From Kiritimatiellia bacterium (lineage in GTDB: Bacteria; Verrucomicrobiota; Kiritimatiellia; CAIQIC01; JAGNIJ01), in NCBI GenBank assembly GCA_018001225.1, contig JAGNIJ010000002.1, positions 1 to 64,000 on the forward strand: a stretch of 64,000 bases of DNA, read 5' to 3'. Position numbers and translations under genes: made by a program. Below, in pieces: positions 1-8,428 of the stretch (position 1 is its first letter; every line of letters begins with the position of its first letter). The notes beneath the pieces were generated by a model. That model saw nothing but the letters and a program-made list of their open reading frames with translations. It was not told where the DNA came from and ran no database searches.

Positions 1-14
1 TCGAGAACAGCGAC

Positions 15-1595
15 GTGAAGAAGATCGAGCGCGCCCTGCAAAGGCTCCACGACGTGGCCCACGCGAGGCCGCTCCGGGAGGACGGCCGGCACATTCTCAT
101 CTTCAATCTCCGCCCCTGGTACACCCATTTGGCGCACGAGGGGATCCTGGCGGCGCGCCTCCGCTACGCGGGGCATCACGTGTCCTACTACACCTGCCTG
201 CACGATCTGACCTTCTGCATGCGGCACAACATGAACGCGCCGGAGTCCATCCGGGTCTGCCATGGCGCGCAATGCCTGGCCAAAAAACGATGGATGGACT
301 CCCGGTTCCCGCTCCATTCGCTGGGGCCGATGTCCGCGGAAGCGGCCGACCAGTGCCGGCGGATTGACGCTCTCGGGCTGGAGGATTGGGAATCGTACGC
401 CTGGCGCGGGCTCGCCATCGGCTCGTTGTGCGCGTCCTCGATGTTCTGGTACTTCCGGCGGACGCATTTCACGGAGGCTGATGTCGCCACCTTGCGCCAG
501 TTCCTGAAGACCGCCGTGCACGTGGCGGACTGCTTTGACGTTTTCCTGGAGACGAACAGGCCGGATGTTGTACTGCTGTACGGCGGCGCGCATTTCACGG
601 AAGCCGTGGTCGTGGAACTCTGCCGCCGCCGCGGCGTCCGCTCCGTGACCTGGGCCCAGACGTGGAACGAGTTGTTCATCGCCGCCCAGGACAAGTCCAC
701 CTGGGCCTCGCTCGACCTGGAGCGGTTCGACCTCGCGAAAGCGCAGATTCCAGCGGAAATCCTGCAGAAAGGGCGCGACCTCCTCGCGTTCTGGAAAAAG
801 AAGCATGGATACCAGGGGTTCATCTTCTGGGAAAAACAAAATCGGCAGGCCTCCGATGCCGGCCAAGTCATACGCGGCGATCCGCGCCCGTTCGCGGTGG
901 CCTATACCAACACGACCTTTGAGACCGGTATCCTTCGGAAAAAGCGCATATGGAACGACCAGTTCGAGTGGTCGGTGTCGCTCGTGGAATACTTCCGCCG
1001 CCATCCCGAATACCGGTTGATCATCCGTGTGCATCCGGCGGAGGCCGTCAAGGACGAGTACCGGGTGGGGGAATGGTACCTGGACCGCATGAAGGACTAC
1101 GTCCGGGATTGGCCGGAGAACGTAACCATCATTCCGCCGGAATCCCCTGTTTCTTCATACGAGCTTGCCTATAGCGCCCGCGTGGCGCTGACCTACGTCT
1201 CCACCATCGCCATGGAACTGGCCTGGCAGGGGGTCCCGGTGATTACGGCGGGACACTGCCATTATGTCGGCCGGGGTTTCTCCTGCGATCCGGAAGACGA
1301 GGCGGCGTATCACCGCGCCCTCGACCGTTACCTGGCGGAGCGCCAGGCGGTGACGGACGACATGGTGTCCGCCGTGGAGCGGTACATCGCCTGGTTGATC
1401 TACGTGCGCCTGGTGGAATTCGAACCCCTCGAACTGGGCCGGAGAGAAAGCTACCTTCGCTGCCGGAAAATCAAGCCCCGCCAGGTGTTCTCGGGGAAGC
1501 TTGCGGGCCTGGAAGCGGTTTGCTCATTGATCCTGGACGGCCGGGAATGGTGGCGGCTCGACCAGACCGGTCCGGCGGAAGCGGCGGCATCCTGA
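15..1595 (+). CDS. Capsule polysaccharide-type glycosyltransferase, 5' end open
   Basis: Likely a GT-B-fold transferase of the capsule polysaccharide biosynthesis type (KpsC/KpsS-like), acting in the cytoplasm on a lipid-linked or capsule glycan. Seen directly: RVHPAE near residues 338-343, YVSTIAMELA near 395-404 and HYVGRGF near 418-424, the typical C-terminal nucleotide-sugar half. The N-terminal half (HILIFNLRPWYTHL) reads like the first Rossmann domain. The first visible start is a GTG at 15, but the frame stays open to the left edge, so the true start may lie outside the window. The next gene starts 7 nt downstream, suggesting one operon. Exact donor and acceptor cannot be told. Confidence 0.75.
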   Translation: MKKIERALQRLHDVAHARPLREDGRHILIFNLRPWYTHLAHEGILAARLRYAGHHVSYYTCLHDLTFCMRHNMNAPESIRVCHGAQCLAKKRWMDSRFPLHSLGPMSAEAADQCRRIDALGLEDWESYAWRGLAIGSLCASSMFWYFRRTHFTEADVATLRQFLKTAVHVADCFDVFLETNRPDVVLLYGGAHFTEAVVVELCRRRGVRSVTWAQTWNELFIAAQDKSTWASLDLERFDLAKAQIPAEILQKGRDLLAFWKKKHGYQGFIFWEKQNRQASDAGQVIRGDPRPFAVAYTNTTFETGILRKKRIWNDQFEWSVSLVEYFRRHPEYRLIIRVHPAEAVKDEYRVGEWYLDRMKDYVRDWPENVTIIPPESPVSSYELAYSARVALTYVSTIAMELAWQGVPVITAGHCHYVGRGFSCDPEDEAAYHRALDRYLAERQAVTDDMVSAVERYIAWLIYVRLVEFEPLELGRRESYLRCRKIKPRQVFSGKLAGLEAVCSLILDGREWWRLDQTGPAEAAAS

Positions 1596-1602
1596 CCGCG
1601 CC

Positions 1603-2820
1603 ATGCGTACCGTGTCGAAAACCCCGGCCTCCCGATGCGTTTCCATGGCCTATCGCCGCCGGGAGGGGCCGACGGGCGGCGCCGGGGGCGTTCTCTACGT
1701 CCAGGAGGCCCTGCTCGGCCGCGAGCTGGATGGGCTTGCCCTGGACTACGAATACCAGCCGGACCGGTTGGAGAAGGGGCGCGGGGCCGCGCGGCTTCAG
1801 CAGTGGGCTTGGCGCTGGCTCAACCTCGGGCACGCCTATTTCGATCATTTCGTCTGGGCGCGCCGCGTGATCCGCCGGCTCGGCGGACGGCGGACGTTCT
1901 TCGTGGCGCACGAGCCGTGGAGCGCGTTTGTCCTGGCCTTGATGAGGCAGCGATATGTGCTGGTCTACCACCAGCAGGGAGCCCTGGCGGCGGAAAAGGA
2001 CAGCTTCCGGCAGGCCCTGTCGAGGCGCGAGCGAGGATGGGAGCACGCAATCGAGTGCCTCGCGTTCCGGCGGGCCGAGCACGTGTATTTCCCCAGCCGC
2101 GGCGCGGAAGAAGCGTTCCTGGCGACCACCAAGTGGCTGAAAGCCGGGAGCTTCCGGCACGGCGGAATCCTTCACAATACCATCTTGGAGGACGATGCCC
2201 GCCCGGGGGAGGCGGACGCGAAGGCCCTGGCCCGTATCCCCTCGGATCGAACCGTCTTCGTCTCCATCGGCGCGTACAGCGAGGCCAAGGGGCTGGACCG
2301 GGTGCCGGAATTCCTGGCCCGGTTTGCCGGCGTCAGCGCCCGCCCGTTCGCGTGGGTGGTCGTGGGCTCGGGCCGGGGGCGCGAGTCGTTGGAACAGGAA
2401 GTCCGGGCCCGGGGCCTGGACGGGAGCGTGATGATCTTCGACGGCGCGTCCCACGCCTTCGTGCTGAAGCTGCTGGAAAAAGCCGATGTTTATATTATGC
2501 TCCACCGGCGTTCGATTTTCGATTTCGCCACCCTCGAGGCCATGCGGGCCGGATGCGCCCTCGTGCTTTCCGACGAGGGCGGAAACCGCGAGGTGAACGT
2601 CCGGGAAAACGTCCTCCTGGTGCGGGGGGGCGAGGCGGAATCGGCGGCGAGGCGGCTGGCCTCCGCCGATCTGCGTGATCTGGGAGAGCAAAACCGCCGC
2701 GTTTTTGCCGGGCATTTTTCCCCGGCCGAGTTTCGCAAGAGGTATATTGCCATGCTGTGCCGGCACGCGGGCATGGTCCCGCCAGCCGGCGAAATGCCCC
2801 GTCCGACTCCCGAACCCTGA
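1603..2820 (+). CDS. Glycosyltransferase family 4
   Basis: GT-B retaining glycosyltransferase of about 405 residues. The C-terminal half shows VFVSIGAYSEAKGLDRVPEF (donor domain entry), VVVGSGRGRESLEQEV, and the E-x7-E-like stretch FATLEAMRAGCALVLSDEGG near residue 310. A hydrophobic N-terminal segment FFVAHEPWSAFVLALM precedes it. It sits 7 nt behind the capsule-type transferase and 22 nt before the NeuB-family gene. The stop codon lies inside a short CCCTGAACCCTGAACCC repeat, so the last residues (RPTPEP) are repeat-encoded and the original C-terminus may have been slightly different. Acceptor unknown. Confidence 0.8.
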   Translation: MRTVSKTPASRCVSMAYRRREGPTGGAGGVLYVQEALLGRELDGLALDYEYQPDRLEKGRGAARLQQWAWRWLNLGHAYFDHFVWARRVIRRLGGRRTFFVAHEPWSAFVLALMRQRYVLVYHQQGALAAEKDSFRQALSRRERGWEHAIECLAFRRAEHVYFPSRGAEEAFLATTKWLKAGSFRHGGILHNTILEDDARPGEADAKALARIPSDRTVFVSIGAYSEAKGLDRVPEFLARFAGVSARPFAWVVVGSGRGRESLEQEVRARGLDGSVMIFDGASHAFVLKLLEKADVYIMLHRRSIFDFATLEAMRAGCALVLSDEGGNREVNVRENVLLVRGGEAESAARRLASADLRDLGEQNRRVFAGHFSPAEFRKRYIAMLCRHAGMVPPAGEMPRPTPEP

Positions 2821-2833
2821 ACCCTGAACCCTT
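2811..2833. repeat. GAACCCTGAACCC word repeat at a gene end
   Basis: Three tandem copies of the word GAACCCT overlap the end of the GT4 gene and supply its TGA stop. The same word family recurs near 18056, 20602 and 34325, and in reverse complement (GGGTTCAGG) near 18490 and 20520. Confidence 0.75.
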
Positions 2834-2842
2834 GGAGCTCCC

Positions 2843-3691
2843 ATGAGTCTGTTCATTATCGCCGAGATCGGCATCAACCATAACGGCGACCTCAAGATCG
2901 CGAAGCAGTTGATCGATGTCGCCAAGGACTGCGGCTGCGACGCGGTCAAGTTCCAGAAGCGGACCATTGACCTGGTCTACACGAAGGAACTGCTGGCCTC
3001 GCCGCGCGAGAGCCCCTGGGGGACGACGCAGCGCGCGCAGAAGGAGGGGCTGGAGTTCGGCTTGGAGCAGTACCGCGAGATCGACGCGTACTGCCGGGAG
3101 AAGGGCATCGAGTGGTTCGCCTCCGCGTGGGACCTGGAGAGCCAGAAGTTCCTGCGGCAATTCAATCTCAAGCACAACAAGATCGCGTCGGCCCTCCTCG
3201 TGTGGGAGGACTTCCTCAAGGAGGTCGCCTCGGAGAAGCGGTACACGTTCATCTCCACCGGGATGAGCGAGTTCCGGCACATCGACCGCGCCGTGGAGAT
3301 TTTCCGCGCGGCGAAATGCCCCTTCGAGCTGATGTATTGCAAGTCCACGTATCCCCTCGAGGACGAGAAGGCCAACCTGCGCGGCATCGTGACCTTGCGG
3401 GAGCGGTACGGCTGCCACGTCGGGTACAGCGGGCACGAGGTCGGGCTGGCCGTGTCGTACGCGGCCGTCGCCCTCGGCGCGACGTCGCTGGAGCGCCACA
3501 TTACGCTCGATCGCGCCATGTACGGGTCCGACCAGGCGGCCTCCGTGGAGCCCAACGGATTCCGCATGCTTGTCGGCGCCGCGCGGAAGATCGAGAAAGC
3601 CCTTGGCGACGGGCGCATCGGCATCACCCCCGAAGAATTGCCGCAGGCCCGGAAACTGCGCGCGTATTTGCCGGTGAGCTGGGAAGCGTGA
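2843..3691 (+). CDS. neuB: NeuB-family nonulosonate synthase without SAF domain
   Basis: Condenses phosphoenolpyruvate with a hexose (N-acetylmannosamine, mannose-6-phosphate or similar) to a nine-carbon keto acid. Family signs: IAEIGINHNGD at residues 6-16, STGMSE, CKSTYPL, GYSGHEVG, and LERHITLDRAMYGSDQ near the end. The protein is 282 residues, about 60 short of usual NeuB, because the C-terminal SAF (antifreeze-like) domain is missing. The usual 'DH' after the LDR motif is DQ, seen in a SAF-less subgroup. An RBS-like GGAG lies upstream of the ATG. A ManA-like isomerase, a KdsC-like phosphatase and a CMP-sugar synthetase nearby favour a KDN-type product, but the substrate is inferred. Confidence 0.85.
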   Translation: MSLFIIAEIGINHNGDLKIAKQLIDVAKDCGCDAVKFQKRTIDLVYTKELLASPRESPWGTTQRAQKEGLEFGLEQYREIDAYCREKGIEWFASAWDLESQKFLRQFNLKHNKIASALLVWEDFLKEVASEKRYTFISTGMSEFRHIDRAVEIFRAAKCPFELMYCKSTYPLEDEKANLRGIVTLRERYGCHVGYSGHEVGLAVSYAAVALGATSLERHITLDRAMYGSDQAASVEPNGFRMLVGAARKIEKALGDGRIGITPEELPQARKLRAYLPVSWEA

Positions 3692-4198
3692 TGCAGGGTG
3701 CGGGGCGCGGGATGCGAGATGCAGGATACGGGATGCGGGGTGAATGATGAGCTATCGTAATTTGGAGATTTGGGTGTTGGCAAGAGGTCTTGTGGTCAAG
3801 ATTCACAAGATGACGCTACAGGAGCTGCCGAAGTTTGAAATGTATGAAGAGGGGGGGCAGATACGCCGATCAATCAAGTCCGTCAAATCGAATATCGTGG
3901 AAGGATATGGCCGGCGACGATACAAGCAGGAATATCTTCATTTTCTGACGTATGCCCACGCCTCGTGTGACGAAACAATAGACCATTTGGAAACGCTCTA
4001 CGAAACCGGATCGCTTACGGATAAGAATCTCTATACACAGCTTCATGCCGAACTCGATGAGCTGGGGCGTAAGCTCAATTGCTTCATCCAGGGTGTCGAA
4101 GCTCACCATCAATCGCTTCGCGAGAATGCCGAAGCATACGGCTCTGAATCTCAATAATTCTTGCATCCCGCATCCCGTATCTTGTATCCCGCATCCCG
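3692..4198. mobile_element. Candidate cassette: S23 ORF between inverted word arrays
   Basis: Directly after the NeuB stop comes an array of the words GGGATGCG / GAGATGCAG / GATACGGGATGCGG (3692-3741). After the four-helix-bundle ORF the same words return on the opposite strand, GCATCCCGCATCCCG and GTATCCCGCATCCCG (4163-4198). The ORF is thus bracketed by inverted arms, the layout expected of a small mobile element. A copy of the arms without the ORF lies inside the gene at 34352, and a single arm at 32363-32405. No target-site duplication is evident by eye, and mobility is inference. Confidence 0.55.
3744..4157 (+). CDS. Four-helix bundle protein (S23/IVP-type)
   Basis: A 137-residue helical protein matching the 23S rRNA intervening-sequence family (PF05635-like): [14 protein letters not shown] at the start, [19 protein letters not shown] in the second helix (the conserved 'sIp.NIaEG.gR' motif) and [12 protein letters not shown] in the third. 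Two ATGs in tandem (3744, 3747) are possible starts. The biochemical role of the family is not established. Base composition is much more A/T-rich than both neighbours, so it is probably acquired. It lies between inverted word-repeat arms and interrupts an otherwise tight biosynthetic operon, with no obvious tie to sugar metabolism. Confidence 0.85.
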   Translation: MMSYRNLEIWVLARGLVVKIHKMTLQELPKFEMYEEGGQIRRSIKSVKSNIVEGYGRRRYKQEYLHFLTYAHASCDETIDHLETLYETGSLTDKNLYTQLHAELDELGRKLNCFIQGVEAHHQSLRENAEAYGSESQ

Positions 4199-4209
4199 AA
4201 AGGAACCCC

Positions 4210-5511
4210 ATGTACTCATTCGACAAATCAACATCCGTCTGGAAGGAAAGCTGCAAGGTCTTCACCGGCGGCGAAGGGTCGCAGGGTCGCACCTGGCTGT
4301 TTCCCATCTGCCTGACGCACGGGAAGGGCTCGCGCGTCTGGGACATCGACGGGAACGAGTTCATTGACTTCATGCTGGCCTACGGCCCGCTGATCATGGG
4401 CCACAGCCATCCCGCCATCGTAAAGGCCGTCCAGGAACAGGCCGCGAAGGCGCTGGTGAACGGCCATCTCCACGAGGGGGAGGGCATCCTGGCGCGAAAA
4501 ATTGTCTCGCTGCTCCCCCACATGGAGCAGGTCCGGTTCAACATCAGCGGCTCGGAGGCCGACCAGGCCGCGATCCGCGTGGCGCGCACGTACACGAAGC
4601 GGAACAAGATCCTGAAGTTCATGGGCCAGTACCACGGCTGGATGGACAACGTGCTGGTCTCCGGCGCGGCGACGAAGGAGGCCCAGATGGGGCCGTACGA
4701 CGCGCCGAACGCGGTCATCATTTCCAAGGGGCAGCCGCCCAGCGTCCTCGAGGACGTGCTGGTCTGCCACTTCAACGATCTCGACCAGGTCGAGCGCATG
4801 CTGAAGAAGCACGCGGGCGAGGTCGCCGCGATCATCACCGAGCCGATGATGAGCAACGCGCAGATCATCCCGCCGCAGCCCGGCTTCCTGCAGGGGCTCA
4901 AGGATCTGGCCCACGCCCACGGGGCGCTGCTGATCTACGACGAGGTCGTCAGCGGGTTCCGGATCGACCTGCGGGGCGGCGCGGGCTACTTCGGCGTCAC
5001 GCCGGATATCACGGTCTTCGGCAAGGCGCTGGGCGGCGGCATCCCGATCAGCTGCATCGGCGCCTCGAAGGAGATCATGTCGGTCATCCACAAGGACGGG
5101 GCCATCCACCTCGGCACGTACAACTCCAACCCGCTCGCCGTGGCCGCGGCCAACGCGACGCTGGACTACCTGACGGCGCGCGAGGCCGAGGTCTACCCGC
5201 GGATGAAGCGCCTGGGCCTGCGGCTGCAGAACGGGATCCGGGAGGCCTTTGCCCCCAAGGGATATCCCATCCGCGTCCAGGGCACGGAGTCGCTGTTCGC
5301 CGTCATGTTCGTGGACCAGGAGGTGCGCAACTTCGCCGACACCTTCAAGATCAACACGGACCTGCTGAAGAAGTACAAGGTCGAGTTGTACCGCCACGGG
5401 ATCATGGTGCGGCCCGAACTGCGCGATATCTGGTACCTGTCGACCGAGCATACCGACGCGGACATCGACCAGGCGCTGACGATCATCAACGACATCGCGA
5501 AGAGGATATAG
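4210..5511 (+). CDS. Class III PLP aminotransferase / aminomutase
   Basis: PLP-dependent fold-type I enzyme of the glutamate-1-semialdehyde aminomutase group, 433 residues. Seen: FNISGSEADQAAIRVART (cofactor phosphate region), YDEVVSGFRI with the conserved Asp, and the Schiff-base lysine in FGKALGGGIP. The frame is open further upstream to 4045 but overlaps the previous gene. ATG 4210, preceded by AAAGGAA, gives a normal N-terminus (MYSFDKS). In this nonulosonate cluster it probably transaminates a keto-sugar or keto acid rather than making haem precursors, but that is inferred from neighbours. The G of its TAG stop is also the first base of a REP. Confidence 0.8.
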   Translation: MYSFDKSTSVWKESCKVFTGGEGSQGRTWLFPICLTHGKGSRVWDIDGNEFIDFMLAYGPLIMGHSHPAIVKAVQEQAAKALVNGHLHEGEGILARKIVSLLPHMEQVRFNISGSEADQAAIRVARTYTKRNKILKFMGQYHGWMDNVLVSGAATKEAQMGPYDAPNAVIISKGQPPSVLEDVLVCHFNDLDQVERMLKKHAGEVAAIITEPMMSNAQIIPPQPGFLQGLKDLAHAHGALLIYDEVVSGFRIDLRGGAGYFGVTPDITVFGKALGGGIPISCIGASKEIMSVIHKDGAIHLGTYNSNPLAVAAANATLDYLTAREAEVYPRMKRLGLRLQNGIREAFAPKGYPIRVQGTESLFAVMFVDQEVRNFADTFKINTDLLKKYKVELYRHGIMVRPELRDIWYLSTEHTDADIDQALTIINDIAKRI

Positions 5512-5595
5512 CCACGTGCTAACGCACGCGGCTACGCTGACGGGCGCAGCTACGTGGCCGCCGGCGTAAGGTAGCCGCCGGCGTAAGCCGGTGGC
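5511..5595. repeat. REP pair (BIME-like) after aminotransferase gene
   Basis: Two 25-nt hairpin units face each other. Unit 5511-5535 is inverted (arms GCCACGTGC / GCACGCGGC, ending CTAC) and unit 5571-5595 is direct (GTAG foot, arms GCCGCCGGC / GCCGGTGGC, loop GTAA). A degenerate half unit lies at 5554-5570. The pattern recurs at about ten places in the window, densest around the RAYT gene at 6666. Confidence 0.85.
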
Positions 5596-5614
5596 CATAG
5601 CCCGGGAAAACCCT

Positions 5615-6586
5615 ATGCAAACCCTGTTATTTCATCCGTTCCCGCAGTACCTGCGTTTCGGCGGCGAGACCTTGAAGTCGCGCGTCCCGCTGCGTCCGGA
5701 GGACCGCCGCGACGGGAAGCTGGCCGAGGTGTGGATGGCCAGCGACCACCGCGTGCACAGCTCGATCGTCCGCGCCGGGCCGGCCGCCGGAAAGACGCTG
5801 CGCGAGCTGCTGGCCGCCGAGGGCCCCGCGCTGCTCGGCCGGCATTTCCAGCCCGGCATCGAGCGGTTCCCCCTGATGATCCGCCTGCTGGACGTTCGCG
5901 AAAACCTGCCGCCCGCCGTGCATCCGGGGCCCGGCGGAAGCCCCGACGGGGCCAAGTACGAGGCGGCCTACGTACTGGAAACCGATCCCGGGGCGCGCCT
6001 GTATAGCGGGGTCCGCGCTGGGTTGGATACGGACGAGGTCGTGCGCATGACGCTCGCCGGCCAGTCCTTTTCGACCATGAACGCCTGGCCGGTCGCCGTC
6101 GGCGAGACCTACTACGTGCCGCCGGGCCAATTGCACGCCTGGGGCGCTGGTAACGTGCTGTACGAGGTGCATACCACCAGCAACGCCATCTTTGCCCTGG
6201 ACTGGATGGACTGGGACAAGGACGAGGCGCGCCGGCAGAGCGACCGGGACCAGTTGCGAAAAGCCATCCGGCCGGAGCTTCACGAGAGCGGCCGGGTGCC
6301 GACGGAGCCGGTGTCCGCGCCGGCGGGCATGCGGCGGGAGCGGTGCTGCGGCAACGAGCATTTCGTCCTCGATCGCGTGAGCACCGGGGTTCCGGTGGCG
6401 CTGGACCAGACGGAAGGACGGTTCCGCCTTTACACCCTGATCGAGGGCCGCGGCCGCGTGTCGTGGGCGAAGGGCGGAGAGGCCGCAATCTCCGCGTTGG
6501 ACACCTTCCTGGTCCCGGCGCAGGCGGACGCGGATGTCTTTGTACCCTCGGGGCCGTGCACGCTGCTGGAGGCGTACCTGCCGTAG
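5615..6586 (+). CDS. manA: Mannose-6-phosphate isomerase-like protein (type I)
   Basis: Cupin metalloenzyme of the type I phosphomannose isomerase family, interconverting fructose-6-P and mannose-6-P; 323 residues, close to the short Bacillus-type ManA. Seen: YLRFGGETLKS, LAEVWMASDH, the metal-site pieces AVHPG and KYEAAYVLE, and PPGQLHAWG with the second metal His. ATG 5615 is preferred over GTG 5591, which lies inside a REP. REPs flank both ends, and its TAG stop abuts the next one. With the NeuB-family gene and a KdsC-like phosphatase in the locus it could supply mannose-6-P for a KDN-type acid (inference). Confidence 0.8.
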   Translation: MQTLLFHPFPQYLRFGGETLKSRVPLRPEDRRDGKLAEVWMASDHRVHSSIVRAGPAAGKTLRELLAAEGPALLGRHFQPGIERFPLMIRLLDVRENLPPAVHPGPGGSPDGAKYEAAYVLETDPGARLYSGVRAGLDTDEVVRMTLAGQSFSTMNAWPVAVGETYYVPPGQLHAWGAGNVLYEVHTTSNAIFALDWMDWDKDEARRQSDRDQLRKAIRPELHESGRVPTEPVSAPAGMRRERCCGNEHFVLDRVSTGVPVALDQTEGRFRLYTLIEGRGRVSWAKGGEAAISALDTFLVPAQADADVFVPSGPCTLLEAYLP

Positions 6587-6652
6587 CCACGTGCTTACGC
6601 ACGCGGCTACGCAACCGCCGGCGTAACGTAGCCGCCGGCGTAAGCCGGTGGC
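6586..6652. repeat. REP pair upstream of RAYT gene
   Basis: Inverted unit 6586-6610 begins on the G of the manA TAG stop. Direct unit 6628-6652 (GTAG, GCCGCCGGC / GCCGGTGGC, loop GTAA) ends 13 nt before the RAYT start codon. A partial arm lies between. Together they could fold into two hairpins with the CTAC and GTAG feet facing each other. Confidence 0.9.
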
Positions 6653-6665
6653 AAAGAGACAGGCC

Positions 6666-7250
6666 ATGCATGCCCATTTACCGCGCTTGAGCCGGGAAGC
6701 CTATCAAGGCCTGGCCTTTGTTCACTGGAGCATGAGCCTCCAGGGACGGAAGACGGGCTGGCTGGACGAGGTCCGGCATGCGCGCATGAGAGAGGCCCTC
6801 CTTCATGCTGCTGTCCGGTATCGATTTCTAGTTCCCGTTTACTGTCTCATGCCGGATCACATGCATTTCCTGTGGGTCGGCGTCGCGACCGAAACGGATC
6901 AACTCAAGGCGTCGGAGTTCTTCCGGAAGCACGTCAACACGATTCTTTCGCCCTTCCGCTTTCAGAAGCAGCCCTACGACAACGTGCTTCGCGAGAAAGA
7001 CCGCGAGCGCAACGCCTTCCGGAAGACGGCAGGATACATCCTGGAAAATCCCGTGCGCGAAGGGCTGTGTTCAAGCGCGGAGCAGTATCCCTGGGCCGGG
7101 TCCGTGGTCCCCGGCTATCCGGATCTGGACGTGTTCGACAAGGGGTATTGGGATTTATTCTGGCGGTTGTATAAGGCGGCGTGTGAAGGACGCCACGTGC
7201 TTACGCACGCGGCTACGGTTACGCGCGCGGCAACGCCTTCGCCGGCGTAA
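6666..7250 (+). CDS. REP-associated tyrosine transposase (RAYT)
   Basis: Single-stranded-DNA Y1 transposase of the HUH type (Y1_Tnp / TnpA-REP). Seen: the HUH motif in CLMPDHMHFLWVG (His-Met-His), and the catalytic tyrosine region AGYILENPVREGL, the classic RAYT signature. Known family members nick REP hairpins next to a GTAG tetranucleotide. ATG 6666 is chosen because the longer GTG start at 6648 is inside a REP. REP pairs flank both sides, and the last 20 or so residues (after ACEGR) are encoded by the downstream REP, so the protein reads into its own substrate. G+C is somewhat lower than in neighbours. Confidence 0.93.
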   Translation: MHAHLPRLSREAYQGLAFVHWSMSLQGRKTGWLDEVRHARMREALLHAAVRYRFLVPVYCLMPDHMHFLWVGVATETDQLKASEFFRKHVNTILSPFRFQKQPYDNVLREKDRERNAFRKTAGYILENPVREGLCSSAEQYPWAGSVVPGYPDLDVFDKGYWDLFWRLYKAACEGRHVLTHAATVTRAATPSPA

Positions 7251-7276
7251 GGTAGCCGCCGGCGTAAGCCGGTGGC
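7192..7276. repeat. REP pair overlapping the RAYT 3' end
   Basis: Inverted unit 7192-7216 lies inside the RAYT reading frame, and direct unit 7252-7276 follows its stop. The RAYT stop (TAA, 7248-7250) is formed by a degenerate GCCGGCGTAA half unit between them. Confidence 0.9.
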
Positions 7277-7291
7277 AGAAATGAGATACCC

Positions 7292-8287
7292 ATGACGATG
7301 CTTAATAGAGTCGCCCGCCTGGCCGCGCCCGGGCGGTTCGAATTCACCGAGGAACCGGTCCGCGAGCCGGGGGACCGGGACGTCGTCCTCCAGCTCATCG
7401 CCTCGGGTATCTGCTCATCCGAGGTGCCTTTTTTCACGGGCGACGCCGTGGCCGACCCGAAGGCCTTTATCAAGTACGCGCGCTACCCGCTCGACCTGGG
7501 CCACGAACTCTCGGGGAGGGTGGTGGCCGCCGGGCCCGGGGTGACCCGGTTCAAGGCGGGCGACCTCGTCACGGGCTTCACCATCTACGGGTCCGGTTTC
7601 GCGACGCATTTCGTGGAAAAGGAGGAGAACCTGGCGCTTATTCCGCCCGGCGCGGACCCGCGCTACGCGCTGGGCGAGCCGATCACCTGTGCCGTCAATA
7701 TCCTACGCAGCACCGCCCCGGAAATCGGCGACGACGTCGTGGTGATCGGCGAGGGCTTCATGGGCCTGCTGATGGTCCAGTTGCTGTCCCGATGGCCCTT
7801 GCGGTCCTTGAGCGTGGTGGGGTTGGTGGACGACAAGCTCCGGCGCGCGCGGGAGTACGGCGCGCACCGGACGTTCCGGGCGGACGATCCCGCGGCGATG
7901 CAGGAGTTATATTCCGGGGTGCTGCAGGAGCGTGGCGCGCAGGCGGTGATCGAGCTGGCGGGCAACGCGAAGGCCCTGGAAACGGCGGCCTGGCTGGTCA
8001 AGAGCCGGCGCGGCAAGCTGGTCATTCCCTCCTTCTACACGAGCAAGACCGCCTTCACCATCGGCGGGTTCCTGATGCGCAAGGGGCCGCTGATGATCCC
8101 GGCCCACCCGGCCTACTCGAAGGACCTGCACGACGACCTGGCGCGGGGCATGTGGGCCCTGGGAGAGGGCCTCATCTCGCTGAAGGAGCTGGTCACGCAC
8201 ACGTTTTCATTTGACCAGTTGCACGAGGCCTTCCAGAACGCCAGCCGGAAGGATCCGGAGCATATTAAAACACTGGTGCTGTTCTAG
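7292..8287 (+). CDS. Medium-chain zinc-type dehydrogenase
   Basis: MDR-superfamily NAD(P)-dependent alcohol/polyol dehydrogenase of 331 residues. Seen: SGICSSEV (catalytic-Cys region of the GroES-like domain), LDLGHELSGRVV with the GHE motif, and the Rossmann glycine motif VVIGEGFMGLLMVQLL. The structural-zinc four-cysteine lobe is absent. Two possible starts, ATG 7292 and ATG 7298. In this locus it may oxidise or reduce a hydroxyl of the nonulosonate precursor, but no substrate can be read from the sequence. Flanked by REPs, with the TAG stop sharing its G with the next REP. Confidence 0.8.
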   Translation: MTMLNRVARLAAPGRFEFTEEPVREPGDRDVVLQLIASGICSSEVPFFTGDAVADPKAFIKYARYPLDLGHELSGRVVAAGPGVTRFKAGDLVTGFTIYGSGFATHFVEKEENLALIPPGADPRYALGEPITCAVNILRSTAPEIGDDVVVIGEGFMGLLMVQLLSRWPLRSLSVVGLVDDKLRRAREYGAHRTFRADDPAAMQELYSGVLQERGAQAVIELAGNAKALETAAWLVKSRRGKLVIPSFYTSKTAFTIGGFLMRKGPLMIPAHPAYSKDLHDDLARGMWALGEGLISLKELVTHTFSFDQLHEAFQNASRKDPEHIKTLVLF

Positions 8288-8410
8288 CCACGTGCTTACG
8301 CACGCGGCTACGCTTACGCACGCGGCTACGCTTACGCACGCGGGCCACGCCCTCACGGGCGCGGCTACGTAGCCGCCGGCGTAACGTAGCCGCCGGCGTA
8401 AGCCGGTGGC
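8287..8410. repeat. REP cluster with three units and half units
   Basis: Inverted units 8287-8311 (GCCACGTGC / GCACGCGGC) and 8344-8368 (GCCACGCCC / GGGCGCGGC), direct unit 8386-8410 (GCCGCCGGC / GCCGGTGGC), and half units at 8312-8329 and 8369-8385. The second unit differs in both arms in a compensating way. Confidence 0.88.
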
Positions 8411-8428
8411 CGATTCAGGAGGGAAACC

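Noticed and set aside
4045..4209. 55 extra N-terminal codons for the aminotransferase
   Set aside because: This stretch overlaps the S23 gene and the repeat arm; ATG 4210 with an RBS fits the family start.
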